Positions 53,135 through 60,682 of a stretch of DNA of 64,000 nucleotides are shown in pieces. The notes beneath the pieces are model-generated. The model was not told the origin of the DNA, made no database searches, and worked only from the letters and a program-made list of their open reading frames with translations. This DNA comes from an uncultured Ilyobacter sp. (GTDB lineage Bacteria > Fusobacteriota > Fusobacteriia > Fusobacteriales > Fusobacteriaceae). Location: the NCBI RefSeq assembly GCF_963668085.1, contig NZ_OY764059.1:310001-374000 (forward strand), given 5' to 3'. Numbering within the stretch: the first letter of the stretch is position 1; each line of letters begins with the position of its first letter. Both the position numbers and the translations under genes were made by a program.

Positions 53135-55363
53135 CTATATTTTCTCATTATCCATTATTTTTCTGATGCTTCTACTCACTTGAGCTGCAGAAACTGGCTT
53201 TATCAAATAATCGTCTAATATCTTATCTTTCATATACTCTTCTAAAGGTTCTTCGGAATACGCTGTTATTAAAATTGTTTTTATATTAGGTTGGTTTCTT
53301 TTTATTTTTTTTGCAATCTGTATACCTGATATTTCCGGCATTGTAAGGTCTGTAACAATAATATCAAAATGATCTTTTATATAGGTGAATTTCTTTAAAA
53401 TCTCATCACATTCAACTATAGAGCTAACACTGTAGCCCAATTCGTTTAAACCCTTTTTCAACATCTCAGCTATATTCTTGTCATCGTCTATTATTAAGAC
53501 TCTTTCTTTTCCTATTATATCAGAAGATTGAGGCTCTATACTGTCGAGAGTTTCATTTTTTTTTGCCTTTGGAATATATACTTCAAATCGACTTCCAATA
53601 TTTTTTTTACTAGATACCTTTATCATACCGCCATGTTTTGTAACTATTCCCTGAACAATGGAAAGACCCAATCCACTGCTTTTCTCAGATAATTTTTTCG
53701 TGAAAAAGGGGTCGAATATCTTGTCGATGATGTCATCCTCTATACCACATCCATTGTCTTCAAAGGATATTTTGACATACTCCCTTCCAGAGTCAATATT
53801 TTCGTCTTGTCCTTCCTTCTCCAGGTATTTAGAAATATTTAGACTTATTTTTAATATCCCCTGCTGTTTATTTTTCATTGCATTACAAGCATTTGTGCAT
53901 AGATTCAATATAACCTGGTGTATCTGCGTTTCATTGGCATAGATATTACCGCAATTTTCTTTTATCTCTTTTATAATTTTAACGTTAGAGGGTAATACGA
54001 ACTCAGAGAACTTCAGTGCATCTTCTAATACATTATTTATCGGAATTATGTCATACTTTATTTTTATGTTCTTGTCTCCGCTGAACATCCTGATCTGGTC
54101 TACTATCTCCTGAGCCCTCTTAGAAGAATTGTATATGGCTTCAGCATCTTCATAATCATCTAAGTCTGGGTCTAAGTTTCTGAGAAGTATCTCAGAATGA
54201 CCCATTATAGGTGTCAAAACATTGTTAAATTCGTGAGCGATTCCCCCAGTTAGAGTTCCTATTGTTTCGAGTTTTCTCCTGTGATGAAGTTCGGCATCTT
54301 TTTTTCTGAGTTCCTCTGAGGATTTATTGATCTCCCTCAGATAGTTTGTCTCCATCTCATAAGCCTCTTTGTTTTTGATCATTCTTACGATCCAAAATAC
54401 TATACAGGAAGATATCACTATGATAAATATAGAGATGAAAATGCTCCCATAAAGATAGTCTTTTATGGGCTTGGTGATTTCATCATAGGATGAGACCACC
54501 GAAACTATCCAGAAATCACTTGAAAAATTAATTCTTGAGAAAACATTTATTTTTTTTGTAAGTATCAAGGTATCTTGAGGCCACCAGTAGGAGTGATAAA
54601 TATGAAATCCTTCGTCTTGAGTTAATTGTTTTTTAAATAAGCTGGCAATACCCTTATAATCTAAGTTGGGATATTTCTTCTTTCTAGACGTGATGACAAA
54701 ATCTCCCACCTGTCCTTTTGAGGGGTGCATGAGAATTTTTCCAGTGCTGTCCTTTACCACAGCATAACCGAATTCTCCAATTTTTACAGGCTTTAATAAA
54801 AGTTCATTCATATTTTCAAGTTTTATTTTACCAAATATTATTCCCACAAGTTTATTTTTAATTATTACTGGTTCTACTATATTTATGGAAAGAGTATCGT
54901 ATCTGTCATGGTAAGGAAAACCGATATAGGAATCTTTTCTTGCTTTGACATAAGATATTTCGTCATAAAAATCGTCACCTGTAACTATAAAATCTCCCTT
55001 GGGGTAGCTTAAGAAAAATCTATTTCTAGCTTCCATATAATTTAGATTTGCCATTTCTTCGTCTTGATTGAGATAAAATGTTTCCATGGCTTTTAATATG
55101 TAGTCCTGGTGATCTCCGTCTGGAGAAGTTTCCATATGATGAGCTATATCGGAGGATAAACTTTTGAGAGCTTTTTCTTTTTCGCCGATATATAAGTTTA
55201 GGCTTCTTCCTATGGATTTTGAGATAGTCATAAGATGCTTTATCTGTTGTGTCATAACTATATCTTGATATTTCATATAACTCTTATAACTTATTCTACT
55301 TACAATAAGTGCTATGAAGATAATTGCTATTATTGATAGGAATTTCAATCTGTTTTTTTTCAA
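53135..55363 (-). CDS. Cache-domain hybrid sensor histidine kinase (system 2)
   Basis: The 742-residue kinase repeats the architecture of the 39032 kinase: two membrane helices around a dCache-type sensor, HisKA with His377 (GGIAHEFNNVLTP), HATPase_c (FEDNGCGIE, SSGLGLSIVQ) and a C-terminal receiver (DIIVTDLTMPE). Whole stretches of the kinase core are identical, while the sensor domains have diverged more, as expected after duplication and change of ligand. It is divergent from its response regulator gene. Confidence 0.92.
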   Translation of the reverse strand: MKKNRLKFLSIIAIIFIALIVSRISYKSYMKYQDIVMTQQIKHLMTISKSIGRSLNLYIGEKEKALKSLSSDIAHHMETSPDGDHQDYILKAMETFYLNQDEEMANLNYMEARNRFFLSYPKGDFIVTGDDFYDEISYVKARKDSYIGFPYHDRYDTLSINIVEPVIIKNKLVGIIFGKIKLENMNELLLKPVKIGEFGYAVVKDSTGKILMHPSKGQVGDFVITSRKKKYPNLDYKGIASLFKKQLTQDEGFHIYHSYWWPQDTLILTKKINVFSRINFSSDFWIVSVVSSYDEITKPIKDYLYGSIFISIFIIVISSCIVFWIVRMIKNKEAYEMETNYLREINKSSEELRKKDAELHHRRKLETIGTLTGGIAHEFNNVLTPIMGHSEILLRNLDPDLDDYEDAEAIYNSSKRAQEIVDQIRMFSGDKNIKIKYDIIPINNVLEDALKFSEFVLPSNVKIIKEIKENCGNIYANETQIHQVILNLCTNACNAMKNKQQGILKISLNISKYLEKEGQDENIDSGREYVKISFEDNGCGIEDDIIDKIFDPFFTKKLSEKSSGLGLSIVQGIVTKHGGMIKVSSKKNIGSRFEVYIPKAKKNETLDSIEPQSSDIIGKERVLIIDDDKNIAEMLKKGLNELGYSVSSIVECDEILKKFTYIKDHFDIIVTDLTMPEISGIQIAKKIKRNQPNIKTILITAYSEEPLEEYMKDKILDDYLIKPVSAAQVSRSIRKIMDNEKI

Positions 55364-55441
55364 AAGCTTCTCCTTTCATTTAAAGTAGATATGTAATATA
55401 ATATAGATGATGGATAAGTGATAATTTTTTTGAAAATAATT

Positions 55442-55451
55442 TTGTATACAT
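55442..55451. promoter_or_regulatory. TTGTATACAT near-palindrome between kinase 2 and regulator 2
   Basis: Nine of ten bases match the TTGTATACAA palindrome at 63176-63185, in the divergent promoter region of the second two-component system. It may tie this system to the same unknown repressor, though a 10-mer in AT-rich DNA is weak evidence. Confidence 0.3.
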
Positions 55452-55518
55452 ATATATTATCATACTTCTTTAATCACTTTAAATTAAAAAAATTATAAAT
55501 AAAAGGAGGGCTTTTGAG

Positions 55519-56220
55519 TTGAACGGTTACAAGGTTTTATTAGTAGATGATGACGCAGCTATATGTAAAGTTATAAAAAGAGCTCTGAAGCTTGAAAATA
55601 TAGAAATAATATATGCTTCTAATGGGGAAGAAGCATATTCTCTGGTGAGGACTCAGATTTTTGACCTTGTAATACTTGATGTCAGTTTAGGGGACACCGA
55701 TGGATTCCAAATTCTAAAAAAAATCCGTACCGAAGGAAATGATGTACCTATTATTTTCCTCAGTGGAAATCAACATGAAAATGATAAAATCCTAGCCTTG
55801 GGAATGGGGGCAGATGATTATATCACGAAACCCTTTAGTATATTTCTTCTTGTGGCAAAAATTAAAGCTCACTTGCGAAGAGGTGATAAAATAAAAGAAC
55901 ACCAGACTTCTTTGAAGAAAATTATTCAGGGGCCCTTTGTTTTGGATACTGAGACTTTTCAGTTGTTTAAAAACGAGAAAGAGGTATTTCTTTCGTCAAA
56001 AGAAATAATGCTTATGAAATTTTTTATGGAGAATCCTAATATAGTGTTTTCAAAGGATCAAATTTATGAGAAGGTATGGAATAATTCTATAGTTGACGAC
56101 AATACAATCATGGTATATATGCGTCACTTGAGAAAAAAACTCGAAGATGATCCTAAAAATCCAAAATTTTTCCAAACTGTCTGGGGAATAGGGTATAAAT
56201 TTAATAATTCTATAAAATAA
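55519..56220 (+). CDS. OmpR-family response regulator (carboxylate system 2)
   Basis: The 233-residue protein mirrors the regulator at 38174: receiver with Asp54 (LVILDVSLGDTDG), KPFS motif and a winged helix (MVYMRHLRKKLEDD...VWGIGYKF). It starts with TTG behind AGGAGGG. It is divergent from kinase 2 and lies directly upstream of tctCBA, which it probably controls. A terminator separates it from tctC. Confidence 0.92.
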   Translation: MNGYKVLLVDDDAAICKVIKRALKLENIEIIYASNGEEAYSLVRTQIFDLVILDVSLGDTDGFQILKKIRTEGNDVPIIFLSGNQHENDKILALGMGADDYITKPFSIFLLVAKIKAHLRRGDKIKEHQTSLKKIIQGPFVLDTETFQLFKNEKEVFLSSKEIMLMKFFMENPNIVFSKDQIYEKVWNNSIVDDNTIMVYMRHLRKKLEDDPKNPKFFQTVWGIGYKFNNSIK

Positions 56221-56248
56221 ATTTATAAAAAAAGAATAGATTTTTGAT

Positions 56249-56280
56249 AAAAAACGGTGTGGTGATTATACCGTTTTTTT
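56249..56280 (+). terminator. Terminator of response regulator 2
   Basis: AAAAAACGGT/ACCGTTTTTT stem followed by more T. Confidence 0.8.
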
Positions 56281-56515
56281 TATTTTTACAACGGAGGCCA
56301 CATGAACTAAAAAAGAACAGATATAACTTTAGCTGAAAATAAAAAACGATATTGAAATAAAAAAACCAATTCCTTAATGGATTTTAAGAAAATAACTATA
56401 AAATATTAAGGAGTTTAAATTAAACTTTCAATATCTACATAACATGTGTAAGTGAAAAGAAAGATTGATTTTCAGGATTTAAATTATTTTAAAAAAAATA
56501 GAGGAGGGATTAACT

Positions 56516-57526
56516 ATGAAAAAAAGAAACTTGTTTTTAACACTGGCTCTTATTTTGGGACTGGCATTTACAGGATGCGGTGGCAAAGAAGAGACAACAA
56601 AGGCTGATGGGAGTTTTCCTACTGCTAAAACACTAGAAATTATAGCTCCAGCAAACCCAGGTGGTGGATGGGACGCTACAGCAAGAGCACTAAAAAAAGT
56701 TATCGATGACAATGACATTGCACCAGAAGTAAATATTATCGTTACAAACAAACCTGGAGGGAAAGGATCAATTGCCTGGAACTCTCTAATCCAAAGAAAA
56801 GATTCTCACATAGTGGCTATGGATTCGGCTTATATATACCTTAACCAGCTACTAGGGGTACAGGGAGCTCAGAAATTAGACGACCTAAGACCTGTTGCTA
56901 CTTTGACAAACGAATGGATCGGTTATTTTGTAAAGGGAGACTCAGATATAGAAACTATAACTGAAGTAACAGAGAGACTAAAAAAAGACCCTAGTTCTGT
57001 TGTAGTTGCAGTTGCACCTGGAAAGGGTAACGACGATCACCTTTCAATAATGAATGTTGCCAAAACTGCAGGAGTAGATATCGCAGAATTTGACAAAAAT
57101 ATAGTTGCTACATCTACAGGAGAATTGATTCCTGGAGTATTAGGTGGATTCTACGAAGTAATAGTTACTGGAGCTGCAGATGGAATAGAGTTTATGAAAT
57201 CTGGAGATCTAAAGTGTATAGCAATAACTGCTGACGAAAGATTAGGTGGAGAATTTGCTGATGTACCGACTGTTAAAGAGTCTGGTATAGATGTTGTATT
57301 CCCTCACTGGAGAGGGATAGTAGCTCATCCTGGAATGACTGACGAAGAAGCAGCTTACTGGGAGACTATAATCGAAAAAGCTATGGCTACAGATGACTGG
57401 AAACAGATCATGGAAAACAACAGCTGGCTTCCATACTACAAAAACAGTGCTGACACAAAAGCAATGTGGGAAGAAGAATTTGAAGTTTACAAAGGTCTGA
57501 CTGACGCTGTTGGTCTTACAAAATAA
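56516..57526 (+). CDS. tctC: Tripartite tricarboxylate transporter binding lipoprotein TctC
   Basis: The 336-residue protein has a lipoprotein signal peptide (lipobox FTGC, Cys21) and the TctC/Bug fold: LEIIAPANPGGGWDATARALKKV with the ligand-binding loop, NKPGGKGSIAWN, and the second-lobe DGIEFMKSGDLKCIAITADERL. Bug proteins bind carboxylates such as citrate, and hand them to TctAB. A long hairpin follows before tctB. Two loosely similar TTAA-GGA-TTTAA elements (56373-56387 and 56406-56419) precede it and could bind the response regulator. Confidence 0.93.
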   Translation: MKKRNLFLTLALILGLAFTGCGGKEETTKADGSFPTAKTLEIIAPANPGGGWDATARALKKVIDDNDIAPEVNIIVTNKPGGKGSIAWNSLIQRKDSHIVAMDSAYIYLNQLLGVQGAQKLDDLRPVATLTNEWIGYFVKGDSDIETITEVTERLKKDPSSVVVAVAPGKGNDDHLSIMNVAKTAGVDIAEFDKNIVATSTGELIPGVLGGFYEVIVTGAADGIEFMKSGDLKCIAITADERLGGEFADVPTVKESGIDVVFPHWRGIVAHPGMTDEEAAYWETIIEKAMATDDWKQIMENNSWLPYYKNSADTKAMWEEEFEVYKGLTDAVGLTK

Positions 57527-57560
57527 TATTGTCATAATATAATATTTAGTTACTGAATTG

Positions 57561-57593
57561 ATAACTGCCTAAACTTAATGTAAAGGCAGTTAT
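57561..57593 (+). other. Hairpin between tctC and tctB
   Basis: ATAACTGCCT/AGGCAGTTAT with a 13-nt loop and no T run. It probably protects the upstream tctC mRNA and so favours the binding protein. Confidence 0.65.
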
Positions 57594-57626
57594 TGGTTCA
57601 AACTTAAATAAATTAAGAGGTGAAAA

Positions 57627-58079
57627 ATGACTCAAAATAAAGTAATCGGGATTTTTGGAGCTTTGCTTACAGCTATATATGGTTTTAGTACATTCAGCGC
57701 TACAGGGGCAGGAGCTACTTTTCTTTCAGGAACTAAAATATTTCCTATGATGGTTATAATATTGACTGGTGTTCTTTCTGCAGTGATATTCTTACAGGAT
57801 CATATGGGAAAAGAAAAAGGTAAAAAGTTAGACATTGATAAGAAGGTTATAGTTACTATTGGGAAATCTACAGCTATATTTGTTGTGTATACCCTGATTT
57901 TTGAACACCTTGGATATATACTTTCTACTGTAGTTCTTTTAATGGGGCTGTTGAGCATTTTAAATAAAGGCAAGCTGAAACAAAATATAATTATTTCAGT
58001 AGCTTTTTCTGCGATAGCTTACTTTGTATTTTCAAAATTATTAGCGATTTCTTTACCACCAGGAATAATAAAATTTTAA
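57627..58079 (+). CDS. tctB: Tripartite tricarboxylate transporter small membrane subunit TctB
   Basis: The 150-residue protein has four hydrophobic segments (FGALLTAIYGFSTF, FPMMVIILTGVLSAVIFL, AIFVVYTLIFEHLGYILST, IIISVAFSAIAYFVFSKLL), the TctB pattern. It is poorly conserved as in all such systems, and the call rests on its place between tctC and tctA. Confidence 0.9.
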   Translation: MTQNKVIGIFGALLTAIYGFSTFSATGAGATFLSGTKIFPMMVIILTGVLSAVIFLQDHMGKEKGKKLDIDKKVIVTIGKSTAIFVVYTLIFEHLGYILSTVVLLMGLLSILNKGKLKQNIIISVAFSAIAYFVFSKLLAISLPPGIIKF

Positions 58080-58094
58080 TCAGGAAGGTGAATT

Positions 58095-59606
58095 ATGTTA
58101 GATATATTTTCATATTTAATGGGGGGGTTTAGGGAGATATTGACCTTTACCAATGTCATGTGGATATTCTTTGGAGGAATATTTGGTTCCATAGTGGGGA
58201 TGTTGCCTGGACTTGGGCCGGCCACAGGGATTGCTGTTCTTCTTCCACTGACTTTCGGAATGAATCCTGTGACAGCTTTAAGTACTCTTACAGCGATATA
58301 TTACGGGGCAATGTTCGGTGGATCCAGAGCATCTATTTTGATTAATACACCTGGAGACGGAGGAGCAATAGCTGCTACTTTTGATGGATATCCTATGACT
58401 AAAAACGGAAAAGCAGGAGAAGCCTTGGCCATGTCGGCAATAGCTTCTTTTATAGGAGGGGTTATAGCTACAATTTTGATGACATTCCTAGCAGTGTCCA
58501 TATCAAAAGTTGCAATAAAATTCGGACCTCCGCAATATTTTACATTGATGATATTTGCCCTCATAGCAACATCAGCGATATCAAGAGGAAATGTAATAAA
58601 AGGACTATTTGCCACTTCTTTAGGACTTATGGTAAGTACTATAGGGGCAGACAGATTGACTGGTACAGTGAGATATACAATGGGGATACCGGAACTATAT
58701 GAGGGGATCGACTTCCTTATAATGATCATAGGTTTCTATGCCATTGGAGAGGTTTATAATAACTACGGTAAAATATTATTCAACCATGATCCTTCATCAG
58801 ATGCTAAAAATGCTCATTATGATATAAGCAGAGTATGGGTAAGTAAATCGGAGTTTAAAGAGTGCCTTATGCCTATCTTGAGAAGTACGCCTTTAGGATT
58901 CTTCATAGGGATACTTCCAGGTGCTGGGGCTACTATATCTTCAATGCTTGCATATTCTACCGAAAAAAGTATGTCAAAAGACCCTGATAGTTTTGGTAAG
59001 GGAAATATTATAGGGCTTGCTGCACCAGAAGCGGCAAATAACGCCACAGCAGTTGGAGCCATGATACCTATGCTTACTCTTGGAATACCAGGCTCTGGAA
59101 CTACAGCAGTAATGCTTGGAGCTCTTATGATGCTTGGTATAAAACCTGGTCCTATGTTATTTACGAGTCAGCCTGATGTAGCATGGGGAGTTATGGCAAG
59201 TATGTATATAAGTAATGTTATTCTTGCGGTAATTAATATACCACTTGCATCGCAGTTGGTAAAAGTACTAAAAACACCGGAAAAAATTCTCTTGCCACTA
59301 GTTGTAGCACTAGGATTTATAGGTACTTATGCACTAAGTTTTGCAACAACAGACTTTTTCATTATTGCACTGTGTGGAGTAATAGCGTATTTCGTTAAAA
59401 AGCTGAATGTACCAATATCATCATTCATATTGGCTCTTATACTAGGAAGTAAAATAGAGACGTCTTTCAGACAGTCTATGGTATTGTCTAAAGGTTCTAT
59501 GGGTATATTTGCTTCAGATTCCATAACTATATTCTTTATAATTTTAGCTGTGTTATCGTTATTTGGACCTCTGGTATTGAATAAGATGTTAAGCAACAAT
59601 AAATAA
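58095..59606 (+). CDS. tctA: Tripartite tricarboxylate transporter large membrane subunit TctA
   Basis: The 503-residue protein has ~11-12 membrane segments and the two family motifs: GSIVGMLPGLGPATGIAVLLPLTF (~30) and GFFIGILPGAGATISSMLAYSTEK (~269). MFGGSRASILINTPGDGGAIA is also typical. With TctC and TctB it drives ion-coupled uptake of citrate-like acids. It starts 16 bp after tctB behind AGGAAGG. Confidence 0.96.
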   Translation: MLDIFSYLMGGFREILTFTNVMWIFFGGIFGSIVGMLPGLGPATGIAVLLPLTFGMNPVTALSTLTAIYYGAMFGGSRASILINTPGDGGAIAATFDGYPMTKNGKAGEALAMSAIASFIGGVIATILMTFLAVSISKVAIKFGPPQYFTLMIFALIATSAISRGNVIKGLFATSLGLMVSTIGADRLTGTVRYTMGIPELYEGIDFLIMIIGFYAIGEVYNNYGKILFNHDPSSDAKNAHYDISRVWVSKSEFKECLMPILRSTPLGFFIGILPGAGATISSMLAYSTEKSMSKDPDSFGKGNIIGLAAPEAANNATAVGAMIPMLTLGIPGSGTTAVMLGALMMLGIKPGPMLFTSQPDVAWGVMASMYISNVILAVINIPLASQLVKVLKTPEKILLPLVVALGFIGTYALSFATTDFFIIALCGVIAYFVKKLNVPISSFILALILGSKIETSFRQSMVLSKGSMGIFASDSITIFFIILAVLSLFGPLVLNKMLSNNK

Positions 59607-59644
59607 GTTAAAATATGAGAGATAATATGAATTAAGGGTGAAAT

Positions 59645-60004
59645 ATGATATTTAATAAAAAATTACGTTTGATTTGGGGAGTTCTCTTTACAGTGGCATT
59701 AGTTGCCGTTCTTTCTTTTGGAAGAGGTGCTATGTATGCTATTATGTTTGGAGTGGCTTCGGGGTTTGTTTTTATTGCTGATTTTTATGTTCTCAGTAAA
59801 GAATATAAAAAATCTGGTGTGATGGAGAGAAAATATAGGAAAAGATGGCATGTTTTTTCTAAATTTACTCAGTGGTTATTTTGGACGGCACTTCTATATA
59901 TTCCTTTTCAACCACAATTTAGCACGGGATATAAAATATTTATGCTTGTGGATTTTTTCCTGGTTTCTACATTTGCATTTTATAAATTTAGCAGAAGTAA
60001 TTAG
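59645..60004 (+). CDS. Small membrane protein of unknown function
   Basis: The 119-residue protein has four probable membrane segments (LIWGVLFTVALVAVLSF, AIMFGVASGFVFIADFYVL, FTQWLFWTALLYIPF, IFMLVDFFLVSTFAFY) and a basic loop (EYKKSGVMERKYRKRWH). No family was recognised. It starts 39 bp behind tctA with AAGGGTG as ribosome site, and the terminator for the tct operon follows it, so it is probably co-transcribed with tctCBA. Confidence 0.6.
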   Translation: MIFNKKLRLIWGVLFTVALVAVLSFGRGAMYAIMFGVASGFVFIADFYVLSKEYKKSGVMERKYRKRWHVFSKFTQWLFWTALLYIPFQPQFSTGYKIFMLVDFFLVSTFAFYKFSRSN

Positions 60005-60043
60005 AAAATAGAAGTCAAGACTTTATGTCTTGGCTTCTATTTT
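60005..60043 (+). terminator. Terminator of the tct operon
   Basis: AAAATAGAAG-CAAGAC arms pair with one G-T pair around a 5-nt loop and end in TTTT. Confidence 0.88.
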
Positions 60044-60093
60044 AAGTTCCGTCATTTTTTTAGAAGTAAATTACTGAATTTCTCCAAACTTCC

Positions 60094-60554
60094 GTTACTT
60101 TTCCTTGATGAAAAGCACCCCAAGGGCATTTCCTCCCTTCGGTCAGGGCATAACCAAAAATCAAGGCCTGTGAAAAATAAGCTAAATAACCTTGAAAATC
60201 CAACAGCAATAAGGAAACTCAGAAAACGAGTTTCTGAGAACCAAAAAATATACTCGTGTAACTCGTTATTTCCTGGTCACTCGCTGCGCTCAGACAGTTG
60301 ATTTTTTCTAGAGATTTTTCTCAGTCATTCTTAACGCTTATTTTATCAATGGCCAAAAGAATTTCAAAAGATTTAAAAAAAATCATTTAAGATTTTAAAT
60401 TCCCCTTTAAAAAATGCCGTTAAGAAATCATCTTGTAAAATTTATTTTTACAAGTTTCATTAGTTTTAATTGGGTGCCTTTTCTTTGGTTACTTTTGCCC
60501 TGACCAAAGGGAGGAAATGCCCTTGGGGTACTTTGGGCAAGCAAAGAAAGTAAC
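60094..60554. mobile_element. MITE-like element with 33-bp terminal inverted repeats
   Basis: The inverted repeats at 60117-60149 and 60497-60529 are identical in 32 of 33 positions (ACCCCAAGGGCATTTCCTCC core). A looser match continues outward to GTTACTTT (60094) and AAAGTAAC (60554). The ~460 bp hold no gene but contain hairpins, for example CTTGTAAAA/TTTTACAAG at 60432-60454. A decayed relative is at 7650-7913 and an ends-only form at 30311-30373. It fills the gap between the tct operon and the hydratase gene. No flanking target-site duplication was identified. Confidence 0.7.
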
Positions 60555-60631
60555 ACAGGTTTTCAGATAAATTCAATACTTTAATTTGAAATAAAGATAG
60601 CAACTTATGTTAATCAAATCAAACTAAATAT

Positions 60632-60665
60632 AAAAAAAGTAGAGCTTCCTTAAAGGAAGCTCTAC
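60632..60665 (-). terminator. Terminator of the aconitase-like hydratase gene
   Basis: GTAGAGCTTCCTT and its complement form a perfect 13-bp stem, followed on the minus strand by TTTTTTT. Confidence 0.92.
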
Positions 60666-60682
60666 AAATTTCAAAACTTATT

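Noticed and set aside
58301..58729. Long open frame antisense to tctA
   Set aside because: It overlaps a clear TctA reading frame, has no ribosome site, and its translation is composition typical of the complement of a membrane-protein gene.
60094..60554. CRISPR array or tRNA cluster in the 60-kb repeat region
   Set aside because: The repeats are a single inverted pair, not regular direct repeats with spacers, and no tRNA-like cloverleaf was found.
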